From positions 1-60,768 of the forward strand of contig QFQY01000025.1 of NCBI GenBank assembly GCA_003248805.1: 60,768 nucleotides of DNA, written 5' to 3'. The notes beneath the pieces were generated by a model. That model did no database searches and had not been told where the DNA came from. It saw only the letters and a program-made list of their open reading frames with translations. How positions within the stretch are numbered: position 1 is the first letter of the stretch; each line of letters opens with the position of its first letter. Made by a program: the position numbers and the translations under genes. This stretch comes from Chelatococcus sp. (GTDB lineage Bacteria > Pseudomonadota > Alphaproteobacteria > Rhizobiales > Beijerinckiaceae). Below, piece by piece: positions 22,917 to 31,688 of this stretch.

Positions 22917-23669
22917 ATGGCGAGCCGTCATCAACTGGGCGAGCCGGTCGTGGTGATCGAGGGCGTGGAGAAGTCCTTCGGCGCCTTCGCCGTCCTCAAG
23001 GACGTGAACCTCACCGTTCGCCGCGGCGAAACGGTGTGCATCATCGGGCCCTCCGGCTCCGGCAAGTCGACGCTTCTGCGCTGCGTCAACGCGCTGGTGC
23101 CGATCAGCAAGGGCTCGATCCTCGTCGCGGGCCGGCAGGTCCACGATGGGCGGCTGGACAAGCTGGCGCTGCGCCGCGACGTCGGCATCGTCTTCCAGCA
23201 ATACAATCTCTTTCCGCACCGCACGGTGCTTCAGAACGTCATGATGGCGCCCGTGCACGTCCTCAAGCAGGATCGTGCCGAGGTCGAGGAGCGGGCGCGC
23301 CGGCTGCTCGCCAAGGTCGGCCTGTCGCACAAGCTCGCGGCCTATCCGGGCGAGCTCTCGGGCGGGCAGCAGCAGCGCGTCGCCATCGCCCGTTCGCTGG
23401 CGATGAACCCGAAGGTCATGCTCTTCGACGAGGTCACCGCCGCTCTCGATCCGGAGACGAAGAAGGAAGTCCTCTTCACGATCCGCGATCTCGCCGCCGA
23501 GGGCATGACCTGCATCCTGGTGACGCATGAGATGGGTTTCGCGCGCGAGGTGGCCGACCATGTCTACTTCACCGATGGCGGGCTGATCGTCGAGCACGGG
23601 CCGCCGGACAGCTTCTTCGGCGCGCCCCGCGAGGAGCGGACGCGGGCCTTCCTCGACAAGGTGCTGTGA
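22917..23669 (+). CDS. Polar amino-acid ABC transporter ATPase
   Basis: 250-aa GlnQ/HisP-type ATPase: Walker A GPSGSGKST, Q-loop VFQQYNLFPHRTVLQNVMMAP, signature LSGGQQQRVAIAR, Walker B VMLFDEVTAALDPE, and the VTHEMGFAREVADHVYF switch. It completes the importer. The next gene (FAD oxidase subunit) begins 91 bases later, so importer and oxidase may form one operon. Confidence 0.92.
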   Translation: MASRHQLGEPVVVIEGVEKSFGAFAVLKDVNLTVRRGETVCIIGPSGSGKSTLLRCVNALVPISKGSILVAGRQVHDGRLDKLALRRDVGIVFQQYNLFPHRTVLQNVMMAPVHVLKQDRAEVEERARRLLAKVGLSHKLAAYPGELSGGQQQRVAIARSLAMNPKVMLFDEVTAALDPETKKEVLFTIRDLAAEGMTCILVTHEMGFAREVADHVYFTDGGLIVEHGPPDSFFGAPREERTRAFLDKVL

Positions 23670-23760
23670 GCCGCAGGCCGGCTCCCAGCCTTCGCCCATC
23701 GACCGCCGACATCGGTGCCGGCGCGACCTCATGCCAGACCAGCGCGCGAGCGGAACCGCC

Positions 23761-25386
23761 ATGTCCGAGAGCTTCGAGCCCGATCCGAAATCCGTCGCCG
23801 GCAAGGACCTGCATGTCGAGGAGCGAACGCAGCTCCTCGTGATCGGGGGCGGGCCGGCGGGGCTGGCGGCGGCCATCGAGGCGGCCGGGCGGGGATTGTC
23901 GGTCCTGCTGGTCGACGAGAACCCGGTCTCCTTCCAGGCGATGGGGGACGAGGTGCCGCTGCATTACGGGCAGGGCATGGCCGGAGCCGCCCGCAACCGC
24001 AACGCGATGATGGAGGCCTTCATCGCCTCGGAGCCGCAGATCGAGAGGGCCTTCGAGGCGGGCGTCGATCTGCGGCTCGGCACCTGTTGCTGGGGGCTCT
24101 ACGCCAAGGGGCCCGGGGCCGGCTGGCTGCCCGGGACGGTGGCGGGCTTGAGCGACGGCGAGCGCTCCTGGATGGTCGCGGCGGAGCATGTCGTCGTGGC
24201 GGCGGGCCGGCGCGACATGGGCCTCGCCTTTCCGGGCTGGGAGAAGCCGGGCGTGATGGGCGCGACCGCCGCCGTTGCGCTCGCGACCCGCTATGGCGCG
24301 CTGGCGCCGCGCCGGGTCGTGGTGCTGGGCTCGACGACCGAGGCGCTGCTCGCCGCGCTGGCGCTGCGCGAGGCCGGCATCGAGATCGCGGCGGTGATCG
24401 AGCAGGCGGCCGAGCCTCTCGCGGGGGGCGCGCTGGCGGCGCGTCTGAGCGAGGCGGGTATCGAGATCCTGAGCGGTCATGTGCCGCGCGAGGCGGTCGG
24501 CCAGGACGGGGTCGAGGCGTTGCTGGTCGGCGCGCTCGATCCGCAGGGCAGGCCATCCGGGCCGGAGCGGAGCATCGCCTGCGACGGCGTCGTGCTGGCG
24601 GTCGGGGCCACGCCGGTCGTCGATCTGCTGGACGCGCTCGGCTGCCGGATCGCGTTCCAGCCGGAGCGCGGCGGCTATGCGCCCGTCGTCGATGCCGGGC
24701 AGCGCACCAGCCTCGGGAACGTCTTCGCCATCGGCGACTGCGCCGGCCTCTGGCCCGGGAAGTCGCGGGATCGCAGGATCGCGGAAGAGGAGGGGCGGCG
24801 CGCCATCGCCGCGATCCTCTCGGCGGGGGCAGGCGCGGCGGAAGGTCCTGCCGCCATCGCGCCGGACGACCCCTCTTACGACCTCTCCGCCTACCGGCTG
24901 GCCTGGGTCCGGGCCAGCGTCGTCGAGGCGCGCGCCGAGGTGCAGGTCTGCCAGTGCGAGGAGGTGACGGCGCGCGAGATCGTCGAGGTCCGCCCGCCGC
25001 GCTATCTCGGCTGGAGCGAGGAGCGCCGCAACGACCGCTCGCTCGCCGCGCTGCTCGGCGAGGGGCCGCCCAGTCCCGACCAGGTCAAGCGGCTGACGCG
25101 CGCCGGCATGGGGCCATGCCAGGGCCGCCGCTGCCGGGAGCAGGTCGCTGCGCTGCTGGCGCTCGCATCGGCCATGCCGCTCTCGGCGGTGCCGCTCGCC
25201 AGCCATCGCGCGCCGGTCCGCCCGCTTCCGCTGTCGCTGCTGGGGCAGCTTCCCGAGCCGCCGGAGCAGGCCGAGCACTGGGACACCTGGTTCGGCATGC
25301 ATGCCCAGTGGCGGCCCTTCTGGGAGGTGCCGGCGCTCTACACGGTCGCGGGCAACGATGCGACCGGCCCGGTGGCGAGCGAGTGA
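23761..25386 (+). CDS. FAD-dependent oxidoreductase with C-terminal [2Fe-2S] domain (opine oxidase A / HcnB-like)
   Basis: 541-aa cytoplasmic flavoprotein. The N-terminal dinucleotide fold (VIGGGPAGLAAAIEAAGRGLSVLLVDENP) and a second nucleotide fold (VVVLGSTTEALLAALALREAG) precede FAIGDCAGLWPG. Cys397, Cys399, Cys453 and Cys458 (CQC and CQGRRC) form a BFD-like iron-sulfur site. This architecture is that of the A/alpha subunits of octopine/nopaline oxidase, HcnB and related amine dehydrogenases. ATG 23761 is chosen; an in-frame ATG at 23731 would add 10 residues. It is paired with the next gene. No separate small ferredoxin subunit, usual in these complexes, is visible. Confidence 0.8.
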   Translation: MSESFEPDPKSVAGKDLHVEERTQLLVIGGGPAGLAAAIEAAGRGLSVLLVDENPVSFQAMGDEVPLHYGQGMAGAARNRNAMMEAFIASEPQIERAFEAGVDLRLGTCCWGLYAKGPGAGWLPGTVAGLSDGERSWMVAAEHVVVAAGRRDMGLAFPGWEKPGVMGATAAVALATRYGALAPRRVVVLGSTTEALLAALALREAGIEIAAVIEQAAEPLAGGALAARLSEAGIEILSGHVPREAVGQDGVEALLVGALDPQGRPSGPERSIACDGVVLAVGATPVVDLLDALGCRIAFQPERGGYAPVVDAGQRTSLGNVFAIGDCAGLWPGKSRDRRIAEEEGRRAIAAILSAGAGAAEGPAAIAPDDPSYDLSAYRLAWVRASVVEARAEVQVCQCEEVTAREIVEVRPPRYLGWSEERRNDRSLAALLGEGPPSPDQVKRLTRAGMGPCQGRRCREQVAALLALASAMPLSAVPLASHRAPVRPLPLSLLGQLPEPPEQAEHWDTWFGMHAQWRPFWEVPALYTVAGNDATGPVASE

Positions 25387-25396
25387 GGAGAGCGCC

Positions 25397-26563
25397 ATGA
25401 GCGAGATCGCAGGAGCTTCGGTCGTCATCGTCGGTGGCGGCGTCACGGGCCTCAGCGCCGGCTGGTGGCTCGCCCGCGACGGCGTCGACGTCCTCGTCGT
25501 CGAGAAGGGCATGATCGGCTGGGAGGCCTCGGGCCGCAATGGCGGGGGCTGCTCGCACCACCATTCGCCGCTCTTCCTCGAGGAGCAACGGCTCTGGCCG
25601 CAGATGGACGCGCTCCTGGGCTACCCGACCGAATTCGCGCCGAACCGCATCAGGCTGGCGTCGAGCGAGCACCAGATGGCGCTCTACGGGCGCGCCCTGC
25701 GCAACGCCGAGCGCCAGGGCTTCGCCTCCGAGCTGCTCGACCCGCAGCAGATCAGGGAGCTGGTGCCACTCGCCGGCGACACCATGGTCGGCGGCTATTT
25801 CTACCGCTTCGGCGGCCATGCCAATCCGCACCGCACGCTGCAGGGCTATGCCTGGGCGATGCAGGATCATGGCGGGCGGCTGATGCAGCACTGCGCCGTG
25901 ACGGGGTTCCGCAGCGAGGGCGGGCGGGTGACCGGCGTCGAGACCGAGCGCGGCTTCATCGCCTGCGACCAGCTCGTCCTGGCCGCCGGGCCGCAGACGG
26001 GCCGGCTTTCCGCCATGCTCGGACAGGAGGTGCCGGTCGCCTCCGCGCGCTGCGAAATGATCGTCACCGAGCCGCTGCCGCTGATGCCCTATGGCGGCGT
26101 CGACGGGAACGGGCTCTATGGCCGGCAGACCCTGCGCGGGAATCTCGCCTATGGCGGCGGCCCCCATGAATGGCTCGACATCGCCGGAAACGAGGCGCCG
26201 CCGAAGCCCTCCACTCCGCTGATGGCGCCGATCGGCCGGCGTCTGGCCGAGCTGCTTCCGAAGGCGGCGCATGCCCGGATCATCCGCTCCTGGGCGGGCG
26301 TCATCGAGAATACGCCGGATGGCCGGCCGGTCATCGACAGGCTGTCCACGCAGGCCAATGTCGTGGTCGCGACGCTGTCGAGCGTCGGCTTCGGCCTGTC
26401 GCCGGCCAGCGGCCGGGCGATCCGCGACCTCGTCGTCGACGGCGCCTGCGGCTTCGCCGACATTTCGTCCTTCGCGCTGGCACGCTTCGCCGCGCTGGAG
26501 CCGAACTGGCGCGATCTCCAGGGCTGGCGGTCGCTGGCCGCGAGCGAGGCGCTCGCGGCGTAG
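25397..26563 (+). CDS. D-amino-acid-oxidase-fold FAD oxidase (opine oxidase B / HcnC-like)
   Basis: 388-aa DAO-family flavoprotein: VVIVGGGVTGLSAGWWLARDGVDVLVVEK, SGRNGGGCSHHHSP and the C-terminal PDGRPVIDRL...VATLSSVGFGLSPASG. It probably houses the amine oxidation site and pairs with the preceding subunit, as OoxB with OoxA, HcnC with HcnB or SoxB with SoxA. The likely reaction is oxidation of a secondary amine or N-substituted amino acid to an imine. The substrate is unknown; an imported amino-acid derivative is inferred from the ABC importer just upstream. ATG 25397 follows GAGGAGAGCGCC. Confidence 0.82.
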   Translation: MSEIAGASVVIVGGGVTGLSAGWWLARDGVDVLVVEKGMIGWEASGRNGGGCSHHHSPLFLEEQRLWPQMDALLGYPTEFAPNRIRLASSEHQMALYGRALRNAERQGFASELLDPQQIRELVPLAGDTMVGGYFYRFGGHANPHRTLQGYAWAMQDHGGRLMQHCAVTGFRSEGGRVTGVETERGFIACDQLVLAAGPQTGRLSAMLGQEVPVASARCEMIVTEPLPLMPYGGVDGNGLYGRQTLRGNLAYGGGPHEWLDIAGNEAPPKPSTPLMAPIGRRLAELLPKAAHARIIRSWAGVIENTPDGRPVIDRLSTQANVVVATLSSVGFGLSPASGRAIRDLVVDGACGFADISSFALARFAALEPNWRDLQGWRSLAASEALAA

Positions 26564-26572
26564 AGGGCGCCG

Positions 26573-27877
26573 TCAGGCCGCGCGCGTCCGGGCGAACTGC
26601 GCCATCGCGCTGCTGATGCCCGCCAGCGCCGCCTCGATATCGGCGGCGTCATGGGCCGCCGACAAGTAGCAGAGGCCGCGCGGCAGCGTGAAGACGCCCT
26701 CGCGCAGCAGCGCGGCGGTGAACTCCACGGTCAGGGCCTTGTCGACGCTCGCGGTGTCGCGCAGCGTCGCGACCTCGCGCGGGCCCGCGAAAATCTGCAC
26801 GGCCGCGCCCGCCTGCCGCGCGCAGACGCCGACGCCCAGCCGCGCCGCCTCGGCGTTGAGATGCTCGCGCAGCCGACCGGCGAAGCCGTCCATGCGCGGG
26901 AACACTTCGTCGCGCTCGGCCCGCAGGCGCTTCAGGCAGGCGATGGAGGCGGCGATGGAGAGGGGATTGCCGTTGAAGGTGCCGCGATGCATCAGCCTGC
27001 CGCTGGACAGAACCTCCATCGCCGCGCGCGTGCCCGAGACGGCGCTGATCGGCAGGCCGGCGCCGAGCGCCTTGCCCAGGACCGTGAGGTCGGGGGTGAC
27101 GCCGTAGCGTTCCTGGGCGCCGCCGAGGGCCATCCGGAAGCCGGTGATGACCTCGTCGAAGATCAGCATGGCGCCATGCCGGCGCGTCGCCTCGCGCAGG
27201 CGCTCGAGGTAGCCGGCCGGCGGCTCGAAGCAGCCGGCGTTCACCGCCGCCGGTTCGACGAGCACGGCGGCGAAGCTCGAATCGAGCACCGCCTCCGGCG
27301 CATCGGCGTCGCCCCAGTCGACGAGCGTCAGCGAGTCCGCCGCGTGAGGGTCCTGCCCGAGCGTCGAGGCGCCGTCCTGCCCGATGCTGTTGGCGACATG
27401 CACATTGTCGAACCAGCCGTGGTAGTTGGCGCGGAACTTCACGATCTTGACGCGCCCGGTCGCCGCGCGCGCGATGCGCAGCGCGAGCTGGATCGCCTCG
27501 GTGCCGGTGCTGACGAAGCTCGTGAGCTCCGCCGAGGGGACGCATTCCGCGATGAGATCGGCCAGCTCGGCCTCGCCGCGATGCACGGAGGCGGTGCGCA
27601 GCCCCCGGGCGAGCTCGGCCTGAAGGGCCTCGACCACCGTGGCGGGGGAGTGGCCGAGGATCAGCGGCCCGTAGCCGAGGGCGAAGTCGATGTAGCGATT
27701 GCCGTCGACGTCGACGAGATGAGCGCCTTCGCCCCGCTCGATCACGACGGGAACGGGCCGCTGCGTGGCGCGGGGGGTGGAGGATACGCCATAGGCCAGA
27801 TGCGCCAGCGCCTGTTCGCGATGGAGATAGGAGCCGGCGAAGCGGCGCCGATCGTCGGAATCTGGGGCGGAGGTCAT
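26573..27877 (-). CDS. Class III PLP aminotransferase, glutamate-1-semialdehyde-aminomutase-like
   Basis: 434-aa fold-type I PLP enzyme. It shows the HemL-like series DGNRYIDFALGYGPLILGH, STGTEA (phosphate loop, 123-128), NYHGWFDNVH, FDEVITGFR with Asp241 contacting the PLP ring, and VLGKALGAGLPI with Schiff-base Lys269. It is probably a catabolic aminotransferase, not the haem-biosynthesis aminomutase. The gene is convergent with the oxidase gene (9 bases between the stops) and divergent from the GntR regulator, which suggests it belongs to the same utilisation region. Confidence 0.85.
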   Translation of the reverse strand: MTSAPDSDDRRRFAGSYLHREQALAHLAYGVSSTPRATQRPVPVVIERGEGAHLVDVDGNRYIDFALGYGPLILGHSPATVVEALQAELARGLRTASVHRGEAELADLIAECVPSAELTSFVSTGTEAIQLALRIARAATGRVKIVKFRANYHGWFDNVHVANSIGQDGASTLGQDPHAADSLTLVDWGDADAPEAVLDSSFAAVLVEPAAVNAGCFEPPAGYLERLREATRRHGAMLIFDEVITGFRMALGGAQERYGVTPDLTVLGKALGAGLPISAVSGTRAAMEVLSSGRLMHRGTFNGNPLSIAASIACLKRLRAERDEVFPRMDGFAGRLREHLNAEAARLGVGVCARQAGAAVQIFAGPREVATLRDTASVDKALTVEFTAALLREGVFTLPRGLCYLSAAHDAADIEAALAGISSAMAQFARTRAA

Positions 27878-28043
27878 GGGCGTCTCGCGAGGCGTGATTT
27901 CAGTCCATCAGGTATCAAAGACATAAACATAATACAATGTCGTTGCCGCTCCTCGCGGCCCGGCTCCGGGGGAGCCGCTCCGATTTGTGTTCGCGACCAT
28001 ACATGCTAGCGGTCTGATGGTGGAGAAAACCGGGGGAATCGGC

Positions 28044-28853
28044 ATGGCGAGATCGGAGGCAGGCGCTGCGGTAGACTTGTCGTCGCCCGGCCGCGATGTC
28101 GTGCCGCTCTATCACCGGATCTACGTCATCCTGCTGCAGAAGATTTCCGACGGGTCCTACCCGTCCGGCGAGCCGATGCCGAGCGAGGACGATCTCGCCG
28201 TGAGCTTCGGCGTGTCGCGGGTGACGATCCGCAAGGCGATGGAACGCCTGGAGCGCGAGGGCCGGGTGCTGCGGCAGCGCGGGCGCGGCACCTTTCCCCA
28301 GCCGCCCGCCATCGAGGCGGCGGCCGCCGCCAGCCCCCTCCTGAGCAATCAGATATCGCTGGCACGCAGGACGAAGGTGGTCGTGCTCGAGCATGGGCTG
28401 GTGCGCCTGCCGCCGCAACTCGCCGAGGCCTTCGAGCAGCCGGCGGGCAGCGAGGTGCTGCGCATCGTCCGGGTCCGGCACGACCAGCGTTCGCCGATTT
28501 CGCACACGGTCTGCTATGTCGCGCCCGACCTGGCGCCGCTCTTGCCGCGGAGCGCGATCTCCTCGCTCCCGATCTCGGCGACCTTGGCGGCGGCCGGTGT
28601 CCAGCTCACGCATTTCCAGGAGCGGATCACGGCGGTGCTCGCCGATTCGGAGGTGGCGCGCCATCTCGGCACCGAAGTCGGCTCGGCGCTGGTCAGCATG
28701 ACCCGGCAGGCGCGCGAGGGGAATGGCCGCGTGCTCGAACTGCTCCAGGCGCTCTACCGGCCGGACCGCTACGAATACCGCGTCGAGTACTCCTCCGCGG
28801 ACCAGGGCAACGGCTCGCCCTGGAAGGCGATGATCACCGACAGCGGCGCCTGA
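28044..28853 (+). CDS. GntR-family transcriptional regulator (HutC subfamily)
   Basis: 269-aa regulator with an N-terminal winged HTH (about residues 15-85; LYHRIYVILLQKISDGSYPSG, then PSEDDLAVSFGVSRVTIRKAMERLEREG) and a C-terminal UTRA-type effector domain. ATG 28044 is chosen because GGGGGAA lies six bases upstream; in-frame GTG 27987 and ATG 28017 would add residues without homology. Divergent from the aminotransferase across an AT-rich gap and convergent with the aldehyde dehydrogenase, so it is likely to control both or the neighbouring importer. Confidence 0.87.
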   Translation: MARSEAGAAVDLSSPGRDVVPLYHRIYVILLQKISDGSYPSGEPMPSEDDLAVSFGVSRVTIRKAMERLEREGRVLRQRGRGTFPQPPAIEAAAAASPLLSNQISLARRTKVVVLEHGLVRLPPQLAEAFEQPAGSEVLRIVRVRHDQRSPISHTVCYVAPDLAPLLPRSAISSLPISATLAAAGVQLTHFQERITAVLADSEVARHLGTEVGSALVSMTRQAREGNGRVLELLQALYRPDRYEYRVEYSSADQGNGSPWKAMITDSGA

Positions 28854-28906
28854 GCGCCGCGCTGCCGGGCAGGCTCTCGCATCTCGGGCGCGGCCGCAGG
28901 CGCGTC

Positions 28907-30457
28907 TCAGCGTCGGATGAACGGGTTCGGGATGTCGGTCGCCGTCGAGATCCAGACGCTCTTGGTCTCCATGTATTCCTTGATGCCGGCGATGCCGCCC
29001 TCGCGGCCGATGCCGCTCATCTTGAAGCCGCCGAAGGGCGAGGTCGTGCTGGTCGAGCGGTAGTTGTTGACCCAGACCGTGCCGGCGCGCACCCGGTCGG
29101 CCATCACCAGCGCCCGGCGCATGGACTGGGTCCAGATGCCGGCGGCCAGGCCGAACTGGGTGTCGTTGGCGATCCTGACCGCGTCGTCCTCGTCCTTGAA
29201 CCGGATCACCGACAGCACGGGGCCGAAGACCTCCTCCTGCGCGATGCGCATCTCGTTGCGGACATCGGCGAAGATCGTCGGCTTGAAGAACAGGCCGTTG
29301 GGATAGCCCGGCACCGAGGCCTCCTCGCCGCCGGCGACGAGGCGCGCACCCTCGGCCTTGGCGATCGCGACATAGGATTTGATCTTCTCGAGCTGCGGCC
29401 TCGTCGAGATCGGGGCGATCTGCGTCGCGGGATCGGAGGGGTGGCCGAAGCGGACATCGGCGATGAAGGCCTCGAGGCGTTCGAGGAACGCGTCGTGGAT
29501 ACTCTCCTGCACGAGCAGGCGCGAGCCGGCGACGCAGGTCTGGCCCGAGGCCGCGAAGATGCCGGCCACCGCGCCCTTGATCGCTTGATCGAGATCGGCG
29601 TCGTCGAAGATGATGTTGGGCGATTTGCCGCCGAGCTCCAGCGTGACGCGCTTCATGTGGCGCGCGGCCTTCTCGTTGATCATCCGCCCTGCGTCGGGAC
29701 CGCCGGTGAAGGCGATTCGCTCGACTCTCGGGTGGCTGATCAGCGCGTCGCCGACCTCCGCGCCATAGCCGGTGACGACGTTGACGACGCCCTTCGGGAA
29801 GCCCGCGGCCTCGACCAGCTTGACGAATTCGAGCAGGGAGGCGGAGGTGAACTCGGACGGCTTCAGCACGACCGTGCAGCCGGCGGCCAGAGCCGGGGCG
29901 AGCTTCAGGCTCGTCAGCGGCAGCGGCGAGTTCCAGGGCATGATGCAGGCGACGACGCCGATCGGCTCCGGCTTCGTGAAGTTGAACACGCCGGGCTTGT
30001 CGGTCGGGATCACGGTCCCCTCGATCTTGTCCGCCAGGCCGCCGTAATAATAATAGTAGTTGGCCATGTAGCGCATCTGCATGGACAGTTCGGCGAGGAG
30101 CTTGCCGTTGTCCTTCATCTCGATGCGCGCGAGCCATTCGGCGTTCGCCGTGATGAGGTCGCCGAGCTTGCGCATCAGCGCGCCGCGGCCCGATGCCGAG
30201 AGCGCCGGCCACGCCCCTTCCGAAAACGCGCGATGCGCGGCCGTCACCGCGAGCTCGACGTCCCGCGCATTGCCGCGCGGCACCCAGGCCCAGTCCTCGC
30301 CGCTGACGGGGTCGGAGGTTTCGAGCCACTGCCCGCCGGCCGGATCGACGAAGGCGCCGTCGATATAATGCTGATAGCGATAGCGCTGGTCCGCATCCTG
30401 CTTGGTCGGGCGGATCGAGGTCGAGATCGGATCGAGCGAAGGCGTGACGGCGTTCAT
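28907..30457 (-). CDS. NAD(P)-dependent aldehyde dehydrogenase
   Basis: 516-aa ALDH superfamily member: MPWNSPLPLTSLKLAPALAAG (cofactor fold), LELGGKSPN with the general-base Glu, GQTCVAGSR with the catalytic Cys, and EEVFGPVLSVIRF. It oxidises an aldehyde to the carboxylic acid, probably the aldehyde left by amine oxidation or transamination in this region. Divergent from the Pot-like importer. The exact aldehyde cannot be read from the sequence. Confidence 0.9.
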   Translation of the reverse strand: MNAVTPSLDPISTSIRPTKQDADQRYRYQHYIDGAFVDPAGGQWLETSDPVSGEDWAWVPRGNARDVELAVTAAHRAFSEGAWPALSASGRGALMRKLGDLITANAEWLARIEMKDNGKLLAELSMQMRYMANYYYYYGGLADKIEGTVIPTDKPGVFNFTKPEPIGVVACIMPWNSPLPLTSLKLAPALAAGCTVVLKPSEFTSASLLEFVKLVEAAGFPKGVVNVVTGYGAEVGDALISHPRVERIAFTGGPDAGRMINEKAARHMKRVTLELGGKSPNIIFDDADLDQAIKGAVAGIFAASGQTCVAGSRLLVQESIHDAFLERLEAFIADVRFGHPSDPATQIAPISTRPQLEKIKSYVAIAKAEGARLVAGGEEASVPGYPNGLFFKPTIFADVRNEMRIAQEEVFGPVLSVIRFKDEDDAVRIANDTQFGLAAGIWTQSMRRALVMADRVRAGTVWVNNYRSTSTTSPFGGFKMSGIGREGGIAGIKEYMETKSVWISTATDIPNPFIRR

Positions 30458-30489
30458 GCGTGGTCCCCGGTCAAGGCGTTGGCGTGTCG

Positions 30490-30518
30490 TTGACAGAGAT
30501 GTATCATCATCATATCAA
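30490..30518 (+). promoter_or_regulatory. Sigma-70-like promoter of the Pot-like importer
   Basis: TTGACA (30490-30495), a 17-base spacer, then TATCAA (30513-30518), in an unusually AT-rich stretch between the divergent aldehyde dehydrogenase and binding-protein genes. The spacing is optimal for a housekeeping promoter reading toward the importer. Confidence 0.55.
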
Positions 30519-30618
30519 GAATACCAATATGGACGCGCAAGTCAGGTGTCGGCCGCAAGGCGGACGGGGCTGCAATGCAATTGCCGCGACGTCCGAATTC
30601 AACGAAAACGAGGGGATC

Positions 30619-31659
30619 ATGACGAAGACCAAGATGCTGCTGTCCGCCGGCCTGCTCGCGCTCGGCGCCTTCTCCGCCACCGTTCCCGCCTCCGCCCGCG
30701 ATCTGATGGTCGTCGGCTTCGGCGGCGGCTTCCAGGACAACGCCCGCAAGCACCTGTTCCAGGCCTATGCGGCCGAGAAGGGCGTGAAGGTCGCCGACGA
30801 CGTCTACAATGGCGAGATGGCGAAGATCTATTCGATGGTGAAGTCGAACGACGTCACCTACGACGTCGTGATGGTCGAGGCGCCGGAGCTGGCGCGCGGC
30901 TGCGAGGACGGCGTCTTCGAGAAGCTCGACTGGAGCGTCATCGACCAGAAGAAGTTCATTCCCGGCGGCACCACCGCCTGCGGCGCCGGCGCCGTCGGCT
31001 GGGGCGTGAGCCTGTTCTACGATCAGGCCCGCACGCCGAACGGCCCGGCCAGCTATGCCGAGCTCTGGGACGTGCAGAAGTTCCCCGGAAAGCGCTCGCT
31101 GCGCTCCGGCGCCAAGATGACGCTGGAGATCGCGCTGATGGCCGACGGCGTTCCCGCCGCCGACGTCTACAAGGTGCTGGCGACGCCGGAAGGCCAGAAG
31201 CGCGCCTTCGCCAAGCTCGACGCGCTGAAGCCGAACATCGTCTGGTGGAAGTCGGGCACGCAGCCCCTCCAGCTGGTCGGCTCGGGCGAGGCCGCCTATG
31301 CCGTCGGCTATGTCGGCCGCACGATCCGCGCCAACGAGGGCGGCGCCAAGTATCCGGTCCAGTGGAACACGCTGCTGTTCTCGTTCGACTACTGGTCGGT
31401 GGTGCGCAACTCGCCGAACAAGGCCGAGGCGATGAAGCTCATCAGCTTCATGACCGACGCGAAGCCGCTGGCGAACCTGGCGCAGGACTGGGCGGTGTCG
31501 CCCGCCAACGCGGCGGTCGCGAGCGACCCCGAGATCGTCAAGAAGAATCCGGGCATGGTCGCCAACCACGCCAAGGAAGGCCTCTTCATCAACACCGAGT
31601 TCTGGGTCGAGCACGGCGAGGATCTCGAGGCCCGCTTCAACGCCTGGCTCGCCAAGTAA
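30619..31659 (+). CDS. Spermidine/putrescine-type ABC transporter substrate-binding protein
   Basis: 346-aa periplasmic binding protein of the PotD-like type. Signal peptide MTKTKMLLSAGLLALGAFSATVPASA, then RDLMVVGFGGGFQDNARKHLF, a start typical of the alphaproteobacterial extracellular solute-binding proteins paired with PotBC permeases. GAGGGG precedes ATG 30619. The ligand is uncertain: PotD relatives bind polyamines, but this subgroup includes proteins with other amine ligands. Confidence 0.86.
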   Translation: MTKTKMLLSAGLLALGAFSATVPASARDLMVVGFGGGFQDNARKHLFQAYAAEKGVKVADDVYNGEMAKIYSMVKSNDVTYDVVMVEAPELARGCEDGVFEKLDWSVIDQKKFIPGGTTACGAGAVGWGVSLFYDQARTPNGPASYAELWDVQKFPGKRSLRSGAKMTLEIALMADGVPAADVYKVLATPEGQKRAFAKLDALKPNIVWWKSGTQPLQLVGSGEAAYAVGYVGRTIRANEGGAKYPVQWNTLLFSFDYWSVVRNSPNKAEAMKLISFMTDAKPLANLAQDWAVSPANAAVASDPEIVKKNPGMVANHAKEGLFINTEFWVEHGEDLEARFNAWLAK

Positions 31660-31688
31660 GCCTGCAGCCGGGGCGGAGAGCGGCAGGC

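Noticed and set aside
26573..27877. HemL, glutamate-1-semialdehyde aminomutase of haem synthesis
   Set aside because: Alphaproteobacteria make 5-aminolevulinate by the C4 (HemA) route, and the gene sits in a catabolic region; a HemL-like aminotransferase is more likely.
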